Source of the DNA: an uncultured bacterium
GTDB lineage: Bacteria > Vulcanimicrobiota > Xenobia > Xenobiales > Xenobiaceae
NCBI GenBank assembly: GCA_934621605.1
Contig: CAKTUZ010000027.1
Coordinates: 1 to 36,082 of the forward strand
DNA: 36,082 bases
Reading direction: 5' to 3'
Shown: positions 8,152 through 14,930 of the stretch, in pieces
Layout: every line of letters begins with the position of its first letter
Numbering within the stretch: position 1 is the stretch's first letter
The notes under the pieces: generated by a model
Databases searched by the model: none
Seen by the model: the letters and a program-made list of their open reading frames with translations, nothing else
What the model was told of the DNA's origin: nothing
Program-made: the position numbers and the translations under genes

Positions 8152-9048
8152 TTAGCGAGCCAATAATGCTCTCAAATGTTCGAACACCCGCTCAGAAGCG
8201 TCTTCCATTACATAATGACCGACATCAGCCAAGCGATGATATTCAGCCTCAGGAAAAATAGTCTGCCAATGCTGCAAAAATTTATCATTGAAAACATGAT
8301 CGAGAGCTCCCCAGACAAACGTCTTAGGAACAGCCGCCAGTTTGGGTAAACCAGATTCAATTTCTTTTAAAGTGCCGTATGAAGGATGTCCTGGATCCAT
8401 AGGTATGTCTTGGACAAAACGTAAGACAGCCACTCGATTAGCCCAAGAATTGTAAGGAGCTTTATAACCCGCAGCTACATAAGAACTTATAGGCCGCTTG
8501 GTACTAACCAAAAGAGCTCCCAACACGAAAGCATTAAGACCGCGTACCAATAAACTGCCAAGCCAAGGAACACGAGCCAATCTTATAGTTGCAGGCATAA
8601 AGGGAGAGCGATAAGCAGCCGTATTCAAAAAAAGAATATGCTTAACTTTTTCGGGATGGCGCACAGCATATCCCATACCTATAGCTCCTCCCCAGTCGTG
8701 TACAACCAGAGTAAAAGGCTCTAAATTAAGTTTTTCCAACAGCATTTCTAAATTATCTATATGGCGGCGCAAACAGTAATCATACTTTTGCGGTTTATCG
8801 GAAAGTCCCATACCGATATGATCGGGCACTACCACACGATGATGTGGGCGAAAAGCTTTAACTAATTCACGATAATAAAATGACCACGTAGGATTTCCGT
8901 GCACACAGACAATAGGTTCATGTTCTTTGCCAGGCTCAGCGTCACATTCGTCCAAAAAGTGCATACGAGCTCCGGTATTAGGCAAATACATATAGTTAGA
9001 AGCAAAAGGATAAAGAGGCTTCCAAGCATCAGGTTTAGTTATTCTCAT
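8152..9048 (-). CDS. oleB: OleB, cis-olefin-forming beta-lactone decarboxylase
   Basis: A 298-aa alpha/beta-hydrolase of the haloalkane-dehalogenase-like group. OleB removes CO2 from the beta-lactone to give the cis-alkene. The oxyanion segment HGNPTWSFYYR, the nucleophile elbow HDWGG with Asp at residue 118, and a C-terminal VGHYVMEDA catalytic His motif are all present. ATG 9048 begins one base after the oleA stop, suggesting translational coupling. A TTG at 9060 would overlap oleA and sits only one base after GGAG. A dehalogenase role is unlikely given the setting. Confidence 0.92.
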   Translation of the reverse strand: MRITKPDAWKPLYPFASNYMYLPNTGARMHFLDECDAEPGKEHEPIVCVHGNPTWSFYYRELVKAFRPHHRVVVPDHIGMGLSDKPQKYDYCLRRHIDNLEMLLEKLNLEPFTLVVHDWGGAIGMGYAVRHPEKVKHILFLNTAAYRSPFMPATIRLARVPWLGSLLVRGLNAFVLGALLVSTKRPISSYVAAGYKAPYNSWANRVAVLRFVQDIPMDPGHPSYGTLKEIESGLPKLAAVPKTFVWGALDHVFNDKFLQHWQTIFPEAEYHRLADVGHYVMEDASERVFEHLRALLAR

Positions 9049-9049
9049 C

Positions 9050-10066
9050 TCACCAAACAATCTCCATCATAGCGCAATTCAAGCCGCTGCCAATTCCCAT
9101 AATCCCTACATGTTCTCCGGTTTTTATAATCCCACGTTCGGCTGCGATAGCCAAAGTAATAGGAGCGGCAGCCGGACCTACATTCCCTAAAAAAGGAAAA
9201 GTCTGAAATGATTTAGCCAAATCCAATCCTAAAGTTTCAAAGAGCAAGCGATAATGACGGGCTCCGACTTGATGGCAAATATAATGCTCCAGTCTGTCAG
9301 CATTCCACCCCAAAATCTGCTCAGCAACTTTCCAAGTACGACTGGCCAGCTCAATACCGGCTTTCATTAAACTTGTTTGATCAGTAATAATATCAGTGAA
9401 ACTACCAATGCAATGACGGCAATATTTAGTATCAGCCAACTGAACATGCCCTAAAACTTTATGACTAGAAGTAGCTAATTTTTCATTGCAAATTACGGCA
9501 GCTACAGCACCGGATCCCAAAGTCAAACCGGCAAAACGTTTGGAAAAGGTGTTTAAGTCAGTATCATTCTGCGCTAAATGAGCAATAGTATTTTCCATTA
9601 CCAAACGCGAATTTTCCACATCCACAATTAGAGCGGCTTCATATATTCCCTTATCAATAAGTTGTCCCATATAAGAAATAGCATTGATAAAAGCTAAGCA
9701 AGCATTGGAAATATCATAACTTATTGTCGTAGAGGGCAAGCCTAAAGCATTATGAACCATACAAGCCATAGATGGTTCAATAAACTCTTTGGATACGGAA
9801 GTACAAATAACACAGCCGATTTTGTCCAAAGGAATAGCTGCCTTCTCTACGGCACGCTTAGCAATCCTGGCCGCTATATCAGGAAGTTCATCTTCTGCTT
9901 TCCAGACTCGGCGTTCATTTACACCAGAAAGGGCACTCACCCAACTGCTGGGTATTCCCAAGCGTTTAAAAGTAGCACTCAATCTAGCGTAAATATCATC
10001 AGTAGTAACAACATCAACAGGCAGTTCATATTCCAGAGACTGCAAACAAACATCTTTATGGAGCAT
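9050..10066 (-). CDS. oleA: OleA, thiolase-superfamily long-chain acyl-CoA condensing enzyme
   Basis: A 338-aa FabH-like thiolase-fold enzyme. OleA performs non-decarboxylative head-to-head Claisen condensation of two fatty acyl-CoAs. The triad is C123 (in SNACLAF), H265 (in ICHQVGA) and N295 (in FLGNVG). E97, in FIEPSMA, lies exactly 26 residues before the cysteine. In Xanthomonas OleA the corresponding residues are recalled as C143, H285, N315 and E117, so all four match with a constant offset of 20. The glutamate separates OleA from FabH. The gene is followed by oleB, oleC and oleD on the same strand. Confidence 0.95.
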   Translation of the reverse strand: MLHKDVCLQSLEYELPVDVVTTDDIYARLSATFKRLGIPSSWVSALSGVNERRVWKAEDELPDIAARIAKRAVEKAAIPLDKIGCVICTSVSKEFIEPSMACMVHNALGLPSTTISYDISNACLAFINAISYMGQLIDKGIYEAALIVDVENSRLVMENTIAHLAQNDTDLNTFSKRFAGLTLGSGAVAAVICNEKLATSSHKVLGHVQLADTKYCRHCIGSFTDIITDQTSLMKAGIELASRTWKVAEQILGWNADRLEHYICHQVGARHYRLLFETLGLDLAKSFQTFPFLGNVGPAAAPITLAIAAERGIIKTGEHVGIMGIGSGLNCAMMEIVW

Positions 10067-10149
10067 TATTTATTCATACGATCTAAAAACAGGAGTTTTG
10101 GTCGGCACAACATCTCCGAGGCGTTTTTTGGAGTGCAAACAGTTATATT

Positions 10150-10536
10150 TTACATATTGTGCCTAATTACTTCAGCAACTTCAGCCAGATCTTCCTGAGA
10201 AGCTTCTTGGGGGCGTTTAAATAAATCTGCTTCACTCATAATAGGCAGTAAGTGAATATGAGTATGAGGCACTTCTAAACCGGCAATTAAAACTCCGATT
10301 TTGTTCGGGGTAAAAGCTTTCATTAAAACTTTGCCTATTTTCTGCGCTACGGCAAAGCAATGATTCATATCGTCGCTGCTTAAATCTATCCAATGTTCGA
10401 CTTCGCTACGAGGTACCACCAAAAGATGGCCGCGAACAATAGGAGCAATCGAAAGAAAAACTCCGCATTTTTCATCTTCATAAACAAAATGTCCGGGAAG
10501 TTCGTGGTTGAGTATTTTCGTAAATAAAGTCGACAT
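10150..10536 (-). CDS. HIT-family nucleotide hydrolase/transferase
   Basis: A 128-aa histidine-triad protein with HTHIH at residues 91-95 and a typical N-terminal LVVPRSE strand region. Such proteins (Hint/HinT and relatives) hydrolyse nucleoside phosphoramidates or similar AMP conjugates. It ends 83 bp upstream of oleA on the same strand, so it may be the first gene of the ole transcript. That placement, next to the AMP-releasing OleC, is suggestive only. HIT genes are common housekeeping genes. Confidence 0.88.
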   Translation of the reverse strand: MSTLFTKILNHELPGHFVYEDEKCGVFLSIAPIVRGHLLVVPRSEVEHWIDLSSDDMNHCFAVAQKIGKVLMKAFTPNKIGVLIAGLEVPHTHIHLLPIMSEADLFKRPQEASQEDLAEVAEVIRHNM

Positions 10537-10833
10537 AGCGTAATAAACCTCTAGCAGCCTATGAGCCGATTATTATAGGTGTTATTGGCTATTTTGCATC
10601 TTGTCAAAAAAAGCACTGTAGTTTGACATTTTGCTCCAACTTTTAACTTTGCAGCCAGATTGTTAGCAGCCACGAAAACACCCCTTCTCCGCTTCGCTTT
10701 AAAGCTCAAGTATCCTAGTATAAAATAGTTTTTACAGTTATAATGAGGAGCACTGCTAAGCTTTTTTCAATTTCAAGCCGGGCTGCATCATTTTCAACCA
10801 ACGCTACTACATGCGCTGTTATCTCAGTTTGTT
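10537..10833. other. Divergent intergenic region between HIT/ole and rnhA
   Basis: It should hold promoters for both directions. For the minus strand a TATAAT lies at 10577-10572 and a TTGACA at 10607-10602, but the 24-bp gap is too long for one promoter. For the plus strand TTGACA is at 10623-10628 without a good -10, and TATAAA at 10719-10724 has no good -35. No assignment is firm. Confidence 0.4.
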
Positions 10834-11331
10834 ATGCAAAGTTTTAAATCATCGATATTGGATACTCTACCTACAGACAGTGAAGTAATAATTTTTACAG
10901 ACGGTTCCTGCTCGGGCAACCCGGGCCCCGGAGGTTGGGCGGCTGTACTTCTACATCCCAAATCCGGTACAGAAAAACATATATCCGGAGGAGAAAAACA
11001 CACAACTAACAATCGCATGGAGTTAACTGCCGTCTTAGAAGGGCTACGAGCCGTAAAACGTCCAACTTCAATCACAGTATTTGCAGACTCTCAATATGTT
11101 TTAAAAGCCTTTAAGTTGGGATGGCTTAAAAAATGGCGTTCTTCACAATGGATAAACTCCAAGAAAAAGCCCGTGGAAAATGCCGATTTATGGAAACAAC
11201 TTTTAGAAACAGTAAGCCGTCACACTATCAATTGGCAATACGTCCCCGGCCATAAAGATCATTATTACAATGAATTATGTGATCAACTGGCCAGAGAGCA
11301 GACCGAAATTTATAAAAAAAAGTTAGTTTAA
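10834..11331 (+). CDS. rnhA: Ribonuclease HI
   Basis: A 165-aa enzyme that cleaves the RNA strand of RNA:DNA hybrids. The four metal-binding carboxylates are present: D23 (TDGSCSGNPGPGG), E63 (NNRMELTA), D85 (ADSQYV) and D150 (NELCDQLA), plus the catalytic-loop H140 (PGHKDH). Length is close to the usual 150-160 aa, with about 15 extra N-terminal residues. There is no strong ribosome binding site before ATG 10834. Confidence 0.95.
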   Translation: MQSFKSSILDTLPTDSEVIIFTDGSCSGNPGPGGWAAVLLHPKSGTEKHISGGEKHTTNNRMELTAVLEGLRAVKRPTSITVFADSQYVLKAFKLGWLKKWRSSQWINSKKKPVENADLWKQLLETVSRHTINWQYVPGHKDHYYNELCDQLAREQTEIYKKKLV

Positions 11332-11344
11332 TAACCAAATTATC

Positions 11345-11372
11345 TTGACAGTTGTGCCATTTATGATAAAAT
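11345..11372 (+). promoter_or_regulatory. Promoter of tRNA-Leu
   Basis: TTGACA at 11345-11350 and TAAAAT at 11367-11372 with a 16-bp spacer, the same spacing as at both tRNA-Ala genes. The tRNA begins 42 bp after the -10. Confidence 0.75.
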
Positions 11373-11413
11373 TCTGAGGACGTTTGGCCTGTATACGTGG
11401 GCTTTGGATTCCT

Positions 11414-11500
11414 GCGGAAGTGGCGGAATCGGTAGACGCGCAGGACTCAGGATTCTGTGGGGTTAAACCTGTAAGAGTTCGAATCTCTTCTTCCGCACCA
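11414..11500 (+). tRNA. tRNA-Leu(CAG)
   Basis: An 87-nt class II tRNA. The acceptor GCGGAAG pairs with CTTCCGC. Anticodon stem CAGGA/TTCTG encloses loop CTCAGGA with anticodon CAG. A long variable arm follows, then T stem AAGAG/CTCTT around TTCGAAT, and encoded CCA. It reads CUG. Confidence 0.96.
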
Positions 11501-11512
11501 CACATGGAAATG

Positions 11513-11560
11513 AACGACTATATGCTGAGTTTGTTTTTTAGCATACGGTCGTTTTTTTTT
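11513..11560 (+). terminator. Terminator of tRNA-Leu
   Basis: AACGAC and TATGCT (11513-11526) pair with AGCATA and GTCGTT (11540-11553) around a T-rich loop, followed by a run of Ts to 11560. It shows that the long open frame running through the tRNA is not one gene. Confidence 0.88.
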
Positions 11561-11644
11561 GCTTTATTGAATGTAAAAGACTTTCTTGACACACGTAGAA
11601 CTCCACCAATTATGTGTCAGGAAAATCTCGATAAAAATTCCCAT

Positions 11645-12655
11645 ATGAAAAAGAATGACGCCACCGAGGCGAATAACAAACAAAAATTTAGCAGAATGGT
11701 TCGTAACTTTTTCTTCAGGCGACGCAATACTAAAGGCACAAATGAGCATCAAACTGTTCAGCAAGATACTGAAAGTTTGTTAGCAACTGTCGAGCAATCG
11801 TCTACTGGCGAGTCTAAGGGAGCTAAAGGAGCCAGTAAATTTTTCGGCGCCGCCAAACGAGCGGTAGGCAAAACTATTGACGGTTTGGGATTTTCAGTTG
11901 CTTTCGGCACAGCGGCCATAAGTTCGCTGATTTTATTTCGCGTTTTGAATAAAACAAAAGTTTACGGGTTGAAAAATATTCCCACCGAGCACGAGAACGT
12001 GCTTTACTGTATAAATCACAATTCTCTGGTAGACAATTTCATCTTTGAAGCGGCAGCTTATGTTCCCAAGATATTTTTCCAACACAAATATTTACCCGTC
12101 AATTTAGCTGATCGCAAAAACTTCTTCGGTGATCCTTCCTCAAAGAAATTACGCGACAGAGTTATGCGTATTCTGGGGCGCCATTTCTTCCGCCACTTAA
12201 AAGCTTATCCGGTAGATCGTCGCACCGGCAACATGGAACAAGTAGAAGAGTGGCGCAAGCTTATTAAGGATAATATCATGATAGTTTATCCTGAAGGAAC
12301 CAGATCTCGCACAGGTAAGGTCGGCCATGGCAAACCCGGCGTAGGTAAACTTATCCATGAAGCTCGCCCTATAGTAATGCCTGTTTTTATGTCAGGCACA
12401 GCTCAGGTTTTAGGCGTAGGTATGAAATTTCCGGCTGTTTTTAAGACTATGAAAGTCTATATAGGTAAGCCCATGGACTTAAGTGATATTTTTTTAGAGC
12501 AACTCCCTGAAGATAGGCGCAGCCAGATGCTCTACTATACAAAGATCTCCGAAGCAGTCATGGATGAAATTCGCAATTTGGATCCAGACTATCGTCCTTC
12601 CGAAGAAGAGCTCTCGACTGTAGAACCTCTGCAAAATGACGTGCAACAACCTTAA
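11645..12655 (+). CDS. PlsC-like 1-acyl-sn-glycerol-3-phosphate acyltransferase
   Basis: A 336-aa lysophospholipid acyltransferase-family protein. It has motif I H(X4)D in NHNSLVD (H125, D130), a downstream DRRTG region, and motif III YPEGTRSR (E217-R220). The hydrophobic stretch at about 82-98 could anchor it to the membrane. The first 75 residues are basic and low in complexity, which is longer than usual. The start is uncertain: the open frame continues upstream, but the tRNA-Leu terminator and a possible TTGACA at 11586-11591 place the start at ATG 11645 or ATG 11612. Neither has a clear ribosome binding site. Likely role is the second acylation step of phospholipid synthesis. Confidence 0.85.
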   Translation: MKKNDATEANNKQKFSRMVRNFFFRRRNTKGTNEHQTVQQDTESLLATVEQSSTGESKGAKGASKFFGAAKRAVGKTIDGLGFSVAFGTAAISSLILFRVLNKTKVYGLKNIPTEHENVLYCINHNSLVDNFIFEAAAYVPKIFFQHKYLPVNLADRKNFFGDPSSKKLRDRVMRILGRHFFRHLKAYPVDRRTGNMEQVEEWRKLIKDNIMIVYPEGTRSRTGKVGHGKPGVGKLIHEARPIVMPVFMSGTAQVLGVGMKFPAVFKTMKVYIGKPMDLSDIFLEQLPEDRRSQMLYYTKISEAVMDEIRNLDPDYRPSEEELSTVEPLQNDVQQP

Positions 12656-12716
12656 CATCCTAATTAATCACTTTATATTCATTCAACACTTAAAATTCAT
12701 CTCAGAGAGGTGATAG

Positions 12717-13943
12717 ATGGCAAAGGAAAGCAGCCAACTCAGTCTCCCTTTAGAATTGGAAGAAGCTTCAAGTAATAACACGATCGATATAGCCCAAATT
12801 AGCTTAGACGATTGTCAGCGTATGCAGGCTTTTTGTCTACTTATTTTGACATGTCTCACTTGTGCAGCAGCGGCTTATTGGTTAAAAACAGTCTTACTGC
12901 CTTTTGTCTTTGCCGTATTCCTTAGCCTAACTTTGCGTCCTATCGTAAGTTTTCTCCATAACAGATTCCATTGCCCACGCTTTCTTTCTATTATCTTAAC
13001 CCTGTTTATAGGAGCTTTCTTATTAGTTGGTTTAACAGTAGTCGTGTCCAATTCGATAGTCGACATAACCTCTAATTTGGATATTTATGAAAAACGTTTT
13101 GTCGATCTTGTAGACAATTTGTGCAATAACGCCTGGATGCGCCGCCTGAATTTTAAAAGTGCCGATATTTTATCAACTATAGGCTCAGAAGCCGCCAACA
13201 GTATAGGCGATGCTTTGGCGACAATTTTTAATGCCCTATTTTCCTTTGTTTCCAATATAGTTCTGGTAGGAATTTATTTAATCTTCCTAATGTTTGGTTC
13301 ATCAATCGGTAACGAAAATGAAGAGCATACTACGCTTTTTCAAGATATATGCAAGAGCATAGAATATTATGTATTGGTAAAAGTAATACTCTCTTTGATT
13401 GTAGGCTGTTTAACGTGGCTGATTTTGACCATGTTCAACGTACCTATGGCCTATGTGCTGGGCATACTGGCTTTTGCCCTCAATTTTATTCCCAATGTCG
13501 GCCCTATTGTAGCGGTCATTTTACCTCTGCCTTTAGCTTTGCTCGATCCGGAAACGACCATCGGTTCTTTCAGTATGGTTGTTATATTGCCGACTATAGT
13601 GCATTTAATTACTGGTCATTTAGTAGAGCCCAACATACTGGGAGATTCTTTAGAGCTTGATCCCGTAGTTATCTTGCTGACTTTAATGTTAGCTGGCGTC
13701 CTTTGGGGTCCGGTGGGAATGCTGTTGGCCACTCCCATGACAGTAGCTGGGAAAATGGCTGTAGATCGGGTAAACTGGGCCAGACCTATTGTAAGTCTGC
13801 TTTCCGGACGACGTTCGGGACGTCGCTGTAAAGACAAAATTAGCAAACTCGATAAGAAAAATTTGTCTACACTACATTCTGTTCCCCAGGAAGAAAAAAG
13901 TACAGAACAGGCAACAGCAACAGAAACATTACAAACGCCGTAG
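12717..13943 (+). CDS. AI-2E family transporter (PerM/YdiK-type permease)
   Basis: A 408-aa integral membrane protein with about eight transmembrane segments. Conserved family features include the PNVGPIVAV motif and the C-terminal LVEPNILG...LDPVVILLTLM block. Members were first linked to autoinducer-2 export, but most are of unknown substrate and some act as Na+/H+ antiporters. ATG 12717 has AGAGGTGAT just upstream. It lies 61 bp after the plsC-like gene and is probably co-transcribed. The last 50 residues are a charged cytoplasmic tail. Confidence 0.9.
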   Translation: MAKESSQLSLPLELEEASSNNTIDIAQISLDDCQRMQAFCLLILTCLTCAAAAYWLKTVLLPFVFAVFLSLTLRPIVSFLHNRFHCPRFLSIILTLFIGAFLLVGLTVVVSNSIVDITSNLDIYEKRFVDLVDNLCNNAWMRRLNFKSADILSTIGSEAANSIGDALATIFNALFSFVSNIVLVGIYLIFLMFGSSIGNENEEHTTLFQDICKSIEYYVLVKVILSLIVGCLTWLILTMFNVPMAYVLGILAFALNFIPNVGPIVAVILPLPLALLDPETTIGSFSMVVILPTIVHLITGHLVEPNILGDSLELDPVVILLTLMLAGVLWGPVGMLLATPMTVAGKMAVDRVNWARPIVSLLSGRRSGRRCKDKISKLDKKNLSTLHSVPQEEKSTEQATATETLQTP

Positions 13944-13962
13944 ATTTATCGGCAACATCAAC

Positions 13963-14877
13963 CTATTTGGAAACTTTTTGAGATCGAGAAGCTAAAAACT
14001 TCTGTTCCTCTTCCGTAAGAGATCTAGCACCTTGAGAAGCGAGTTTGCGCATAAGAGCATCAAGCTTGGCGTCTCCGTTACCGCGCTCTGTTTTAAATTT
14101 ATTCTCTTTTCCCTGAGACGGAAGCAACTTTAACTCAGCGCGTGAGCTGCCTTCAATCCCGGCCTCTTCATCTCTTGCTACTATAGCTTTTCCATTCAGG
14201 CAACTAAGCTTGCGAAATTTTCTTCTTCGTTTCCAAGCCAACCAGCGCTTCTGTACTTTTTTTTCTAACTTAAGCGTATTGACTTTATCAAGCAACATTA
14301 TAGATATAGTTCCAAAGATAAAACCGCCTAAATCAGCCCGAAGAGAGCCTACGGCTCCGGCACCGCTAAGTAACATAACTACTAAACCGACAGCTGCAGA
14401 CCACCACAAAAAAGCAGCTTTTATGGGAATAAGCACCAGAAGCCAAATATTAAAAACGGCTTCTGGTTCCGAGCGTACTAAATAAGCCAAGGCGCCAAAA
14501 ATTCCGGCGCTACTTCCCAAAACTACCAGCGAATCATTTCCAGCAGTCAGCAAAGCACCTGTACAAAAAGCAGCAACAGCTCCCGTAAAAACGCTGCCTA
14601 AAAAAACAAGTAAAAACTTAAAAGTCCCCAGACGCGCTTCTAAGGGCGAACCGATCAAAAGCAAGGCCAAGCCGTAGAATAAGAAACCAACCGCGCTCGA
14701 GTGTAAAAAAACATACGAAAAGGAACGCCATATTTGCCAAGCCACTTCCCAGCGACAGATTAAGGCCAAACAAGTCTCTACTTCCCCTTTACCTACCAAC
14801 TGAGCAAGATAAACTAAACCATTAATAATCAACAAATACTTAACTGCTGGGGTTAATTTCACAATGGCTTGGTTCAT
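13963..14877 (-). CDS. Rhomboid-family membrane protein with altered catalytic dyad (probable pseudoprotease)
   Basis: A 304-aa protein with six predicted transmembrane segments in the first 200 residues. The rhomboid serine motif GxSxG is intact as GSSAG (Ser123), and the WRSFSYVFLHSS segment matches the region before it. Two usual features are missing. The TM6 histidine, normally AHxxG, is Asp182 in ADLGG, and the conserved Asn of the TM2 region is Tyr68. The C-terminal soluble tail ends in a LDALMRKL...SLTEEEQKFL helix seen in many bacterial rhomboids. Loss of His would prevent normal Ser-His catalysis, so a non-proteolytic role is likely. It follows lon on the same strand with a 53-bp gap. 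Confidence 0.82.
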   Translation of the reverse strand: MNQAIVKLTPAVKYLLIINGLVYLAQLVGKGEVETCLALICRWEVAWQIWRSFSYVFLHSSAVGFLFYGLALLLIGSPLEARLGTFKFLLVFLGSVFTGAVAAFCTGALLTAGNDSLVVLGSSAGIFGALAYLVRSEPEAVFNIWLLVLIPIKAAFLWWSAAVGLVVMLLSGAGAVGSLRADLGGFIFGTISIMLLDKVNTLKLEKKVQKRWLAWKRRRKFRKLSCLNGKAIVARDEEAGIEGSSRAELKLLPSQGKENKFKTERGNGDAKLDALMRKLASQGARSLTEEEQKFLASRSQKVSK

Positions 14878-14930
14878 ACTTTGCTAACTCTCCATTCCGA
14901 GCAGTTTGGCAAATATGGCAATTATTGCGC

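Noticed and set aside
8152..9048. Haloalkane dehalogenase for the oleB gene
   Set aside because: It shares the Asp-nucleophile fold but sits between oleA and oleC with a coupled start.
9050..10066. FabH (3-oxoacyl-ACP synthase III) for the oleA gene
   Set aside because: The conserved Glu 26 residues before the catalytic Cys, and the oleBCD neighbours, identify OleA.
10572..10607. TTGACA and TATAAT as a minus-strand promoter for the HIT/ole operon
   Set aside because: The 24-bp spacing is too long for a sigma70 promoter.
11384..11644. N-terminal extension of the acyltransferase reading through tRNA-Leu
   Set aside because: The frame crosses a tRNA and its terminator. The real start must be downstream of 11560.
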